NCBI RefSeq assembly: GCF_002846575.1
Contig: NZ_PJND01000012.1
Location: 1 to 64,000 of the forward strand
Source: Flavobacterium lindanitolerans
Lineage (GTDB): Bacteria > Bacteroidota > Bacteroidia > Flavobacteriales > Flavobacteriaceae
Direction of reading: 5' to 3'
DNA: 64,000 nt
Shown here: one piece after another, positions 1-9,600 of the stretch
Position numbering within the stretch: the first letter of the stretch is position 1
Layout of the letters: every line of letters begins with the position of its first letter
The notes under the pieces: model-generated
The model's database searches: none
What the model saw: only the letters and a program-made list of their open reading frames with translations
Told to the model about the DNA's origin: nothing
Translations under genes and position numbers: made by a program

Positions 1-2666
1 GTATAGGTGACTTGCGCGTTGAGCGTTCCGGTGACGGTAACCGTACCCGTGCCGTTTTCGCAGATTACCGGGGTCGGGGTCGATATCGTCGCAGTTGGCG
101 CATCCGTAACCTCGATGCTCACGCTGCCAGTCGCAGCCTGTCCGCAGAATGGCGCAACGGCTGAGTTAACACCAACAAGGGTATATGTATGCGTTCCTGC
201 AGTAGGCAATACCTCAAGGATAATAGCCTCGCCTGTAGCGTCTAATATGACTTGGTCAGCCGTACTGTCTAATGTATAAGTAACTGTAGCTCCTGGTTCT
301 CCGGTAACTCTTACCCTCGAAGGGCTGCCAAGACATACCTGAGTGTCTACCTGGTGGATAGTTGCTGTAGGGTATGGCCTTACCGTGATGGTTACCGCAG
401 AGGTCAGGTTGTCCTCGCACGGAGGAGTGCTAGTGGTCGATACCTTTACAAGCGTGTAGGTATAGGTACCCGGCGTAAGGGTTGTAGGTAGGCTTATGCT
501 GCCATTGCCCGTTCCGTCAAGAGATACTGTCTGTGATGCTCCCGCTGGGTCCGTGTAGGTCACTACCGTGTTAGGCGTTCCCTGAACATTGATTGTAAGA
601 GCAGAACCTTCACAGATTGGCGTATTTGGCGTAGTAATATTAGCTGTTGGCAAACCTCCTACAGTTACAGTAGCCGACCCTGTTAATGGTTGCGTACAAG
701 TAACTCCAGCAGTTGTTAGGGTAGCATCAACTAAAGTATAAGTATATGGTGAATTTGCCGGAATAACAGCCGGTGTTGTGAAAGTATATACTCCGGTGTT
801 TGTTCCTGTTCCGTCATCAACTAAAACAACAGATACTGTAGCTCCTGTATGGTCAGTATATTGAACGGTAGCTCCAGCTGTTCCTGTAATTGTAATAGTC
901 GCTGTTGAATTTTCACAAATTTGTGCACTTCCGGATATAGTAGCTATAGGCGTAGGCACCAGACGTAAATCAAAGTAATACACATAATAGAATGTAGGAT
1001 CCGCAATACTTTCTGCCCTAACATATACTCTATCTCCTGTAGTACCAGGATATGATGCTACTTCTGCAGGAGTAAGAGCTGTTGTAACATCATCAGCATC
1101 AGCTTCAGACTCATGGAAAGTTATCGAGAAGTCAGCTGGAAGCGGGTTACCTGCTTCGGCTGCTATTGCAGCATTGATTGCAGGCAATTCATTATTTAAA
1201 TTAAAATTTTCCTGAAAATCATTATTAACGTCGCACAAAATCATAGGTGCAATTTCCTGCGCATCACAATCTCTTATGATCAAATCAAAAGGAAGAATGT
1301 AAGAGCAGTTGGAAATAATATCACGTATTTTAATATATACCGTCTTGGTCATATCTGGTGCAGGAAGTGTATACAACACCGGCGCATCTGTATCAGAAGG
1401 ATCATAAAACGCTGTATTTATCGGATTGGCATCAAAATTCGCATCCGTAAGATTTTCATAATAATCAATCTCAAAATCATACGGATTCAAATTGTCAGGC
1501 GGTCCTGGGTCAATCGTACCGAGAACAACATCAGTATTGATTCCAATATCAAAAACCCTAGGGTTAGCATCAGTAGTACAATGCTTGATATTTTTTGGAG
1601 GATATCCTACAGGCTCCCCTACTTTTACAGTAGTACAATCTGTTGCTAAAAGTGGTGGAATTGCGGCATCACAACTCCCAAATGTGGCTCTAACACAATA
1701 ATCTGTTGTCACTGCCGGACTAACTGTCAAACTTGGACCTGTTCCAATTACGACACCAGGATTGGCAGCTTCATACCACTCATAAGTAACAGGAACCATT
1801 GGACCATTAGGAGTAAATCTCCATGCTTCCGACTGAGTTTCCAATACCTGCCAAGTACCCACGTTTCTGTCCGGACTAGTTGGCGAATATCCTATAGAAC
1901 CATCAGCGTTTTGAATACCGAGCAGACCTCTACCTCCTAACCAGTTCGGACAAGAGGTTCGTCTTCTCACATGGATTTCTATAATATTAGTAGACTCAAA
2001 CAATACAATTTGGTATGATTGAAGACCAGAAGCCGCACAATTACCAAAAAGAGGAACGTCTTGCCAGTTGGCCACAAACGCCCTACAAGGGTAAGTTCCA
2101 ACTGTAAAAAAATTAATTGCAGTACTTGCTATAGCACCATTATTTATCTGCAAATCCTGAAGCATCATGATTGCATTCTTATACGGAGGCCCATATCCCG
2201 GCCCCGTAGGAATACGATCACCAGGACCAAAAGAGAATCCACTCGGCCCAGTGGTATAAAGTCCTCCTGGTGAATCGGGATGACCTTGAATACTGAAAGT
2301 AACCGCTCCGTTATCTCCAATCAAACATTCGCTATATTTTTCCCCAAAAAAACAGAAGTTAAGCGGCACAGTTTGCTTTCCTCTCAAAGGAACTATCTGA
2401 GACCATCTGTCGTCTGTGGTGATACTTGTAACGTCATTTACGTTATCAGGGCTTCTCCACACAAAAGGAGTTTGAGAAATTACGTAACTTGTAGTTTGTC
2501 TAGGAATACTGTTAACAGGTGGTGAAGCCGTTATAGTCCTAGAATCACCAACGTTACAGATAGGCAAGGGGGTGTTCGCATTTACGCTGACACAGCCTAA
2601 ATCCTGGCCATAACTATTCGTTAACAATAAAGCAAATAAGAATAATAAAAGATAATTCTTTTTCAT
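1..2666 (-). CDS. Large secreted Ig-like repeat protein, 5' part only (C-terminus off the left edge)
   Basis: The minus strand reads open from an ATG at 2666 to the window edge, about 888 codons. The N-terminus (MKKNYLLLFLFALLLTNSYGQ) is a clear signal peptide. Next comes a region with paired cysteines and a motif (NFCFFGEKYSECLIGDNGAV) typical of the N-terminal globular part of large Bacteroidota surface proteins. From about position 950 down to 1 there are at least four Ig-like/PKD-like units of 90-100 residues, beginning near 950, 644, 366 and 93. Each has an ICE(N/G) or VCLG cysteine motif, then VTGTPGATVTYTD-like strands and a second cysteine. Known relatives carry a gliding-motility or T9SS sorting domain at the C-terminus, which would lie outside this window. 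Adhesin or surface function is inferred. The first 600 or so bases are more GC-rich than the rest of the gene. Confidence 0.85.
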   Translation of the reverse strand, partial: MKKNYLLLFLFALLLTNSYGQDLGCVSVNANTPLPICNVGDSRTITASPPVNSIPRQTTSYVISQTPFVWRSPDNVNDVTSITTDDRWSQIVPLRGKQTVPLNFCFFGEKYSECLIGDNGAVTFSIQGHPDSPGGLYTTGPSGFSFGPGDRIPTGPGYGPPYKNAIMMLQDLQINNGAIASTAINFFTVGTYPCRAFVANWQDVPLFGNCAASGLQSYQIVLFESTNIIEIHVRRRTSCPNWLGGRGLLGIQNADGSIGYSPTSPDRNVGTWQVLETQSEAWRFTPNGPMVPVTYEWYEAANPGVVIGTGPSLTVSPAVTTDYCVRATFGSCDAAIPPLLATDCTTVKVGEPVGYPPKNIKHCTTDANPRVFDIGINTDVVLGTIDPGPPDNLNPYDFEIDYYENLTDANFDANPINTAFYDPSDTDAPVLYTLPAPDMTKTVYIKIRDIISNCSYILPFDLIIRDCDAQEIAPMILCDVNNDFQENFNLNNELPAINAAIAAEAGNPLPADFSITFHESEADADDVTTALTPAEVASYPGTTGDRVYVRAESIADPTFYYVYYFDLRLVPTPIATISGSAQICENSTATITITGTAGATVQYTDHTGATVSVVLVDDGTGTNTGVYTFTTPAVIPANSPYTYTLVDATLTTAGVTCTQPLTGSATVTVGGLPTANITTPNTPICEGSALTINVQGTPNTVVTYTDPAGASQTVSLDGTGNGSISLPTTLTPGTYTYTLVKVSTTSTPPCEDNLTSAVTITVRPYPTATIHQVDTQVCLGSPSRVRVTGEPGATVTYTLDSTADQVILDATGEAIILEVLPTAGTHTYTLVGVNSAVAPFCGQAATGSVSIEVTDAPTATISTPTPVICENGTGTVTVTGTLNAQVTY

Positions 2667-2776
2667 TTTTAGATTATTTTGAGGAGCGAAATTTACATAA
2701 ATTTAAGAAATAATTATCTTAAATTTTGAAAATTTTTAAATTTAACATCTATGGAATTTCTTTGCTATTTATTATT

Positions 2777-2784
2777 TATCTTTG
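2777..2784 (+). promoter_or_regulatory. Bacteroidota-type -7 box upstream of folE
   Basis: TATCTTTG matches the TAnnTTTG -7 consensus of the Bacteroidota primary sigma factor and lies 39 nt before the folE start. A TTTG at 2761-2764 is too close (12 nt) to be a standard -33 box, so only the -7 half is convincing. Confidence 0.5.
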
Positions 2785-2823
2785 CAGTCTTTAATACGTA
2801 CTTACCATAATATATAATTTTCA

Positions 2824-3495
2824 ATGACAAATAACGAAGATTTTCTAGACGAAATTGGAGATAACCATATTGCCACAAATGCAAAAAATCCTTTAAGAAG
2901 CGATGCCTTTGACATTACAGACGACCAAAAGATCGAGCTTATAAAAAAAGACGTAGAAAACATTCTCCTAACATTGGGGATGGACCTTACTGACGACAGT
3001 CTAAAAGGCACACCTAACCGCGTTGCCAAGATGTTTGTTAAGGAGATTTTTGGCGGTCTGAATCCGGCAAAAAAACCTAACGCTTCAACATTCATCAACA
3101 ATTACAAATATGGCGAAATGCTGGTAGAAAAAAACATCACGGTGTATTCTACTTGCGAGCATCACCTGTTGCCAATTATCGGGAGAGCCCATGTTGCCTA
3201 TATTTCTAACGGAAAAGTAGTTGGTCTTTCCAAAATGAACCGTATCGTTGAGTATTTTGCAAAACGTCCGCAGGTTCAGGAGCGCCTGACCATGCAGATT
3301 GTTCAGGAATTACAAAAAGTACTGAATACGGAAGATGTTGCCTGTGTAATTGATGCCAAGCACCTTTGTGTAAATTCCAGAGGAATAAAGGATATCGAAA
3401 GCAGCACCGTTACTTCAGAATTTGGAGGTAAATTTAAAAACGAGGCTACAAGACGAGAATTCTTAGATTATATTAAATTTGACACTCAGTTTTAA
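2824..3495 (+). CDS. folE: GTP cyclohydrolase I
   Basis: 223 residues. The enzyme converts GTP to 7,8-dihydroneopterin triphosphate, the first step of folate (and other pterin) synthesis in the cytoplasm. The zinc site is visible: CEHH at residues 111-114 (Cys111, His114), with the third ligand Cys182 in the HLCVNSRG motif. The family's GxxHVAYIxxGKVVGLSK segment follows the first zinc motif. The first 35 or so residues are a variable acidic N-terminal extension, normal for the family. It is transcribed away from the large secreted protein and is followed after 58 nt by cysS, so the two may share a transcript. The family assignment is secure. Confidence 0.97.
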   Translation: MTNNEDFLDEIGDNHIATNAKNPLRSDAFDITDDQKIELIKKDVENILLTLGMDLTDDSLKGTPNRVAKMFVKEIFGGLNPAKKPNASTFINNYKYGEMLVEKNITVYSTCEHHLLPIIGRAHVAYISNGKVVGLSKMNRIVEYFAKRPQVQERLTMQIVQELQKVLNTEDVACVIDAKHLCVNSRGIKDIESSTVTSEFGGKFKNEATRREFLDYIKFDTQF

Positions 3496-3553
3496 GCGAC
3501 TAATCAAAATAGGCCTTACCCACTTTAGTCCTGAATTTTAAAATCGACAACCT

Positions 3554-5032
3554 ATGCCATTGTACCAGACTCAAAATCTAAAAATATACAACTCTCTCTC
3601 CGGAGAAAAAGAAGTTTTCGTTCCCCTCCATGAGGGCAATGTAGGAATGTATGTTTGCGGACCAACAGTTTACAGCAATGTACATTTAGGAAACGTAAGA
3701 ACGTTCATGTCATTTGATGTCGTTTTCAGGTACCTGCTTCATCTTGGCTACAAGGTAAGATATGTACGCAATATTACCGATGTAGGACATGTTGTAGATG
3801 ATGAGGATGAAGGCGAAGATAAAATTGCAAAAAAGGCCCGTGTTGAAAAGCTTGAGCCTATGGAAATTGTGCAGCGTTATACTGTTGATTTTCATGAAAT
3901 TTTAAAGGAGTTTAATTTCCTTCCACCCAGCATAGAACCTACTGCTACAGGCCATATTATTGAGCAAATCGAGATCATCAAAAAGATTATCGAAAATGGC
4001 ATTGGTTATGTTTCCAATGGCTCTGTTTATTTTGATGTTCAAAAATTTAACAAGACCCATAATTATGGAAAACTGAGCGGCAGAAACATAGAGGACATGA
4101 TTGCCAATACACGTGAGCTTGACGGACAATCCGACAAACGAAATCCGCAGGATTTTGCCCTATGGAAAAGAGCAGAACCGGAACATATTATGCGATGGCC
4201 TTCTCCATGGAGTGATGGTTTCCCAGGCTGGCATTTGGAATGTACTGCAATGAGCACAAAATATCTGGGGAATCACTTTGATATTCACGGTGGCGGAATG
4301 GACCTTAAATTCCCACACCACGAATGTGAGATCGCACAAAATGAAGCCTGCACCGGACAAGCTCCTGTAAATTATTGGATGCACGCCAATATGCTTACAC
4401 TAAATGGCAAAAAAATGGCCAAGTCTACCGGAAACAACATATTGCCAAGAGAAATCTATGCCGGCGGCAGTCCTTTTTTAAGCAAGAAATATGCTCCTTC
4501 CGTAGCACGCTTTTTCATGTTGCAGGCACATTACAGAAGTAATCTTGACTTTACAGATGATGCAATCGCAGCCTCTGAAAAAGGCTTTGTAAGATTAATG
4601 GATGCTTATGACACGATAAACGAAATCATTCCTTCTGAAAAATCATCGCTTGATATTCGGGCATGGATCGATGCCTGCTATGACGCCATGAACGATGATT
4701 TCAATACTCCAATATTAATAGCACAGCTATTTGAAGCAGTTCGCTACATCAATTTATTAAAAGAAAATAAGGAAACGATTACTTCGGAGGATCTGAAACT
4801 ATTTAGCAAAACCATTGAAAATTTCTTATTTGATGTTTTAGGACTGACTAACGAAAAATCACTTGAAAATAATGACAAGCTAGACAGTGTTGTCAACATG
4901 CTTATAGGCATGCGCAATGAAGCAAGAGCCAATAAGGATTTTGCATTGTCTGACAAGATCAGGGACCAGCTTACCAATCTGGGAATTAATCTCAAAGACG
5001 GAAAAGAAGGAACAACATTCTCTATAAACTAA
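3554..5032 (+). CDS. cysS: Cysteinyl-tRNA synthetase
   Basis: 492 residues, full length. This class I aminoacyl-tRNA synthetase charges tRNA-Cys. The N-terminal catalytic domain has the zinc ligand Cys35 in CGPTVY and the HIGH-type motif as HLGN (44-47). Further zinc-site residues lie in WHLECTAMS and in the HHECE segment. KMAKS, the KMSKS equivalent, is at 287-291. The C-terminal DALR-type helical domain ends in a typical [20 protein letters not shown] tail. It ends in a strong terminator hairpin that begins 5 nt after the stop codon. Confidence 0.98.
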   Translation: MPLYQTQNLKIYNSLSGEKEVFVPLHEGNVGMYVCGPTVYSNVHLGNVRTFMSFDVVFRYLLHLGYKVRYVRNITDVGHVVDDEDEGEDKIAKKARVEKLEPMEIVQRYTVDFHEILKEFNFLPPSIEPTATGHIIEQIEIIKKIIENGIGYVSNGSVYFDVQKFNKTHNYGKLSGRNIEDMIANTRELDGQSDKRNPQDFALWKRAEPEHIMRWPSPWSDGFPGWHLECTAMSTKYLGNHFDIHGGGMDLKFPHHECEIAQNEACTGQAPVNYWMHANMLTLNGKKMAKSTGNNILPREIYAGGSPFLSKKYAPSVARFFMLQAHYRSNLDFTDDAIAASEKGFVRLMDAYDTINEIIPSEKSSLDIRAWIDACYDAMNDDFNTPILIAQLFEAVRYINLLKENKETITSEDLKLFSKTIENFLFDVLGLTNEKSLENNDKLDSVVNMLIGMRNEARANKDFALSDKIRDQLTNLGINLKDGKEGTTFSIN

Positions 5033-5033
5033 C

Positions 5034-5071
5034 AAAAAATGATGAAGCTATTAAGCTTCATCATTTTTTTT
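5034..5071 (+). terminator. Rho-independent terminator of cysS, overlapping the apparent yidD start
   Basis: AATGATGAAGCT (5038-5049) and AGCTTCATCATT (5054-5065) form a perfect 12-bp stem with an ATTA loop. An A-run (5034-5037) precedes it and a T-run (to 5071) follows. The first ATG codons of the longest yidD frame lie inside the 5' arm. Confidence 0.9.
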
Positions 5072-5083
5072 AACAGCACTATT

Positions 5084-5335
5084 GTGAGCCTGAAAAAACT
5101 ACTTACCGCTCCTTTTATTCTGCTGATCCGGTTTTATCAGGGCGGTATCTCCCCTTTTCTGCCTTCTTCCTGCCGTTATCAGCCAACATGTTCTCAATAC
5201 ACGATAGAGGCACTGCAAAAGCATGGCCTGTTTAAAGGTGGTTATTTGGGAATCCGCAGAATCCTAAGCTGTAATCCTTGGGGCGGAAAAGGCTACGACC
5301 CTGTTCCTGAAAAAGTCTGCAAGCATAAACATTAA
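5084..5335 (+). CDS. yidD: Membrane protein insertion efficiency factor YidD
   Basis: 83 residues from a GTG start at 5084. The family assists YidC-dependent insertion of membrane proteins and is often encoded near yidC or rnpA, which are absent here. The signature is complete: an amphipathic N-terminal helix ([22 protein letters not shown]), then [20 protein letters not shown], then [18 protein letters not shown] with the conserved cysteines. The frame is also open from ATG 5039, but that start sits in the cysS terminator hairpin and would add 15 non-homologous residues ([15 protein letters not shown]), so I chose GTG 5084. The start choice is an inference; the family is certain. Confidence 0.9.
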   Translation: MSLKKLLTAPFILLIRFYQGGISPFLPSSCRYQPTCSQYTIEALQKHGLFKGGYLGIRRILSCNPWGGKGYDPVPEKVCKHKH

Positions 5336-5343
5336 CGCCTTTT

Positions 5344-5376
5344 TTTGATTCGATTAAAATCAAATCTTTATTTTTA
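5344..5376 (+). promoter_or_regulatory. Promoter of lgt
   Basis: TTTG (5344-5347), a 21-nt spacer and TATTTTTA (5369-5376) match the Bacteroidota -33/-7 arrangement except for the last base of the -7 box. The lgt ATG lies 25 nt downstream. Confidence 0.5.
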
Positions 5377-5401
5377 CGGTTAAATTCAGAACTTTAAAAT
5401 T

Positions 5402-6331
5402 ATGACTACAGCTCTAAACATTGTTTGGAATCCATCAGAAGGCATTGACTTAGGTTTTTTCGTAATACGTTATTACAGCCTGATGTTTGTAATTGCCTTT
5501 GTATTAGGATGGTATTTAATGAAAAAGATATATTTGCGAGAAGGCGAATCGATTGAAAAATTAGACACGCTTTTCATCTATACTTTTTTCGCCACATTAA
5601 TAGGAGCCCGCTTAGGCCATGTCATTTTTTACCAGTCAGAGTTGTTCCGCGAAGATTTCTGGAGTGTCTTTCTTCCATTCAAAACGAAACCACATTTTGA
5701 ATTTACCGGTTTTTCCGGATTGGCCAGCCACGGAGCCGCGATAGCAATAATCATTACAATGTATTTTTACAGCAAGAATGTTATCAAGCGGCCTCTTTTA
5801 TGGATTTTGGACCGTATTGTAATTCCTGTGGCCTCTGGCGCCATTTTTGTCAGACTTGGAAACTTTTTCAATTCTGAAATCGTAGGACACAAAACGACTT
5901 CTCCCCTTGGAATTAAATTTTTAAGGGACAGTATCAAACCTGACGTGGCAATGATTGAAACCAAAACCAACAATGTCAATGATGCATATCACCAAATCGC
6001 AACGAATCCAGAATATGCAGCAATATTGCAGCAGGTTGCTCCAAAACATCCGGCACAGCTATATGAAGCGGTTGGCTATGTGATTGTTTTCTTCATCTTA
6101 TTTTTCTCTTACTGGAAAACACAGGCGAGAGAAAAATCCGGATATCTTTTCGGGCTATTTTTAGTCTTGTTATGGACTGTACGCTTCCTTGTTGAATTCG
6201 TAAAAGAAAGCCAGGGTGGAATCGAGGAATCTCTGGGTCTTTTCTCAACAGGACAATGGCTAAGCATTCCTTTTATACTTGCTGGTCTGTATTTTATCTT
6301 TACTGCAGAGAAAAAGATAAATTCTTTATAG
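5402..6331 (+). CDS. lgt: Prolipoprotein diacylglyceryl transferase
   Basis: 309 residues. This inner-membrane enzyme transfers diacylglycerol from phosphatidylglycerol to the lipobox cysteine of prolipoproteins, the first step of lipoprotein maturation. There are about seven hydrophobic segments. The family motifs are present: GARLGHVIFYQ, SGLASHGAAIAI (the catalytic-region histidine) and the signature RLGNFFNSEIVG near residue 150. HPAQLYEA follows, and the C-terminal helix has RFLVEFVKESQ. There is an insertion of about 45 residues between the NSE motif and HPAQLYEA, common in Bacteroidota versions. It has its own promoter-like site and a strong terminator. Confidence 0.97.
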   Translation: MTTALNIVWNPSEGIDLGFFVIRYYSLMFVIAFVLGWYLMKKIYLREGESIEKLDTLFIYTFFATLIGARLGHVIFYQSELFREDFWSVFLPFKTKPHFEFTGFSGLASHGAAIAIIITMYFYSKNVIKRPLLWILDRIVIPVASGAIFVRLGNFFNSEIVGHKTTSPLGIKFLRDSIKPDVAMIETKTNNVNDAYHQIATNPEYAAILQQVAPKHPAQLYEAVGYVIVFFILFFSYWKTQAREKSGYLFGLFLVLLWTVRFLVEFVKESQGGIEESLGLFSTGQWLSIPFILAGLYFIFTAEKKINSL

Positions 6332-6352
6332 CAAATTACTCATCAAATATAG

Positions 6353-6375
6353 AAAGGGCCATACGGCCCTTTTTT
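6353..6375 (+). terminator. Rho-independent terminator of lgt
   Basis: AAAGGGCC (6353-6360), an ATAC loop, GGCCCTTT (6365-6372) and a continuing T-run form a canonical terminator 22 nt after the lgt stop. Confidence 0.92.
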
Positions 6376-6636
6376 ATTGGTTTTTACAAACCTTCAAACT
6401 TGTGCAATCTAAATATCAATTAAAAACGAAAAGAACTCTTAAAAAGGCTAATTCACAAACGAACGCCTTATATATTATTTTCAAATTCAATACCCAGAAC
6501 AACATATTTGCGTCTTGGCGCCTTTGCGTGAAAACAGCTTCTCGCTAAGACGCTAAGTTTATGAGGAGCGAACACCATGGAGTAAACCTTTCTGTTTGCT
6601 CTATTCCAACAGATTTCCAGAACTATACAAACAAAA
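6376..6636. other. Non-coding gap between lgt and secDF, with one imperfect hairpin
   Basis: This is the unassigned part of the 352-base gap between the convergent lgt and secDF genes. I see no credible gene. The only structure is an imperfect hairpin at 6510-6553, listed separately. The rest is AT-rich with no recognisable promoter or RNA. Confidence 0.6.
6510..6553. repeat. Imperfect intergenic palindrome (GCGTCTTGGCG / CGCTAAGACGC)
   Basis: GCGTCTTGGCG (6510-6520) can pair with CGCTAAGACGC (6543-6553) over 11 bp with one G-T wobble. The 22-nt loop contains CCTTTGCGTG. From general familiarity, words such as CTTTGCGTG and CTAAGACGCTAAG recur between genes in Flavobacteriia genomes. Only one copy is in this window, so its repeat status is an inference. 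Confidence 0.5.
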
Positions 6637-6660
6637 AAAAGCCCGACGTATCGGGCTTTT
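6637..6660 (-). terminator. Terminator of secDF (symmetrical)
   Basis: AAAAGCCCGA (6637-6646), a CGTA loop and TCGGGCTTTT (6651-6660) form a 10-bp stem with A- and T-runs at both ends. It lies 23 nt past the secDF stop and could act in both directions. Confidence 0.92.
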
Positions 6661-6683
6661 ATTATTTATCTATCGAAAACGTA

Positions 6684-9600
6684 TTATTTGTTCTCAACAT
6701 TATTGTGCATATCTTCAATTCTCTTGTGTTCAGCATCAGAAATCGAATCACAAAGAACCGGTGTTGCAATGAACAATGATGAGTATGTTCCTACGATAAT
6801 ACCCACAAGCATTGCGAATATAAATCCACGGATAGATTCACCTCCAAAGATAAACATGATAAGCAATACTAAAATCATTGTCAACGACGTGTTTAATGTT
6901 CTTGACATTGTAGTATTAACCGAACGGTTTACGATATCATTGAAGCTACCTTTTGTTTTACCTGCAAGATATTCACGAATTCTGTCGAATACGATTACCG
7001 TATCGTTCATCGAGTAACCAATCACCGTTAAGATAGCCGCAATAAAGTGCTGGTCCATTTCCATGTGGAAAGGCATGAATTTATAACATAATGAATAGAT
7101 ACCTAAAACAAAGATAACGTCGTGCGCTACAGCAGCTATCGCACCTAAGCTGTACTGCCATTTTCTGAAACTAATCATCAGGTAAAGGAAAACAATTCCC
7201 ATAGCTCCCAATACTGCCCAGAATGAGTTCGTTTTAATATCTTTTGCAACAGCAGGACCTACTTTAGAAGAAGATACGATACCTATGGTTTTTCCATCAT
7301 ATGCATTTACGAATTTTTCATAAGTCAAATCCGGTCCGTAATATTTCTTAAGGTTGTCAAACAGCATTTTGTTTACTTCCACATCAGCATCAGAGCTTGG
7401 GTCATCAATCTTATATTTAGTAACAATTTTAAGCTGTTCCTTATCTCCTAATACTTTTGCCTGAACAACTCCGTCAAATACTTTAGTAAGTTCGTCAGAT
7501 ACTTCAGACGCTTCTACCGGCTTTTCAAATCGGATTTGGAAAGTACGACCTCCTTTGAAATCTACACCTTCATCAAGTCCGTTGATAAAGAATGAAGCAA
7601 CGCTCACGATAACAACACAGCTTGAGAAAATGTAAGTGATTTTCTTTTTACCCAAGAAATCATAATTAAAGTTTGTAAACCAGTTTTTAGACATTGATGT
7701 TACAAACGTCAGGTTGTTCTTTCTGGAAATACTCCACTCTAACAAGATTCTTGTAATAAAGATTGATGTAAATAACGACGTGAAGATACCAATCAACAAT
7801 GTAGTTGCGAAACCTTTGATTGGTCCTGTCCCAAAAATGAATAATACGGCTCCAGTCAAAACGTGAGTTACGTTCGCATCTGTAATTGATGACATCGCCC
7901 CTCTCCAGCTGAAAGAAACTTTTACTGCTTCTTCCAGTGTTTTGCCCATTCGCAATTCTTCTTTTGCTCGCTCGTAAATGATAATGTTAGCATCTACCGC
8001 TGTACCCATTGTTAAAACGATACCCGCAATACCAGGCAATGTCAGGATTGCACCAATACTAGCCAAAATACCAAATAGGAAAAGTAAGTTTACTGCCAAT
8101 GCAATGTTTGCAAACCAACCTGATTTTCCATAGTATACAACCATCCAAAGCGATACCAGTAATAATCCAACTAAAGCTGAAGTAATACCATTATCAATTG
8201 CTTCCTGTCCTAATGACGGACCAACAGCATCAAACTGAACGATATCTGCAGAAGCTGGCAATTTACCTGCTCTAAGAATGTTTGCTAAGTCTTTTGTTTC
8301 AGAAATATCAAAGTTTCCTGTAATTTGAGAAATACCACCTGTGATAGCACCACTTGTTACTCCAGGAGCAGAATATACTACGTCATCCAATACGATAGCG
8401 ATGAATCCTTTTTCAGTGTATGCTTTTCCTGTAAGAGCTTCCCAATCTTTGGCACCTTTGCTGTTCATGATCATTTCTACAGAAGGCTTACCCATCTGGT
8501 CGAATTTATCACTTGCGTCAGTTACAACACCTCCGCTCATTGCCGGAGTGTTTTGTCTGTTACCTTTTAATGCATATAGTTCTAAAACTTCTACCTTTTT
8601 AGAGTTAGGAGTTTTTGTAGGATCAACAATCTGTTGTTTTAATACATTTATAGATTGAGGCTTGCTCCAAACAAATTTAGCATAACGCTGCTCGCCTGTT
8701 AGAAGTGATTTCACTTCCGGCATTTTCAAATACCCATTAATTTTTGCAGTATCTTTCGGAGAATAGTATCCTAAGATAGGACCTTGTCCGTAAGCAGTCA
8801 TTTTGTCAAACAAAGGATTGTTTCCTTTTACTGCAGTAGAATCTTTAGAAGCATCTGTCAACAGATTTCCAAGAGTATCGTTGGCTGTTTTAGGAGTTTC
8901 TTTAGTATTGATTTCTTTTTCGGTTTTCTTAAGAACTTCATTAGTAGCCATTAAGAAATTACCCATTTCTTCTATTTTGTACGTTTCCCAGAATTCAAGT
9001 TGGGCTGTACTTTGTAATAATTTTTTGATACGGTCAACATCTTTCGCACCCGGAAGTTCAACCAGAATTCTTCCTGACTCACCAAGCATCTGTATGTTTG
9101 GCTGAACTACACCAAATTTATCAATACGCTCAGTCAATACTCTAAATGCACTTTCAACAGATTCTTTAACTTTTCTCTTGATAATGGTTTTCACCTGTGC
9201 ATCAGACATATTGAAGTTAACCTCTTCAAGATTACGGTGTGCAAAAACTTCAGGATCTGCTAATTTTACCGCTCCTTTAGACTCTTCATCAAATGCAATA
9301 AAAAAGGCATCAATATAATCCTGATTACCTTGTTGATTTTTATCAGCATTCTCCAAAGCTTTATTGAAAACCGGGTTCTTTGTGTGGTTAGCCAAAGTTT
9401 TCAAAACGTCTTTTACAGAAATTTGCAAAATCACATTGATACCACCTTCAAGGTCAAGTCCTTTGTTGATTTGCTTATCAGAAACTTCTTTGTAAGTAAA
9501 TTTTGTAAAGCCAAGGTTGTAAACATTTTCCTTGCTGATTGAATCAAGATACTTTACTTCTTTTTTCTCATCTCCGTTAGCAAAGGCTTTTGCATCACTC

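Noticed and set aside
2019..2525. Two plus-strand frames of 84 and 81 codons across the secreted repeat protein
   Set aside because: The minus strand is continuously open through this region with a signal peptide and Ig-like repeats; the plus-strand frames are chance openings.
6561..6779. Open frame of 72 codons on the plus strand across the secDF terminator
   Set aside because: It runs antisense over the end of secDF and through the terminator hairpin; its sequence (KPDVSGFYYLSIENVLF) is just the translated hairpin. No promoter or family match.
8325..8658. Plus-strand frames of 81 and 105 codons inside secDF
   Set aside because: The minus-strand SecDF frame is intact and conserved here; the plus-strand products show no domain.
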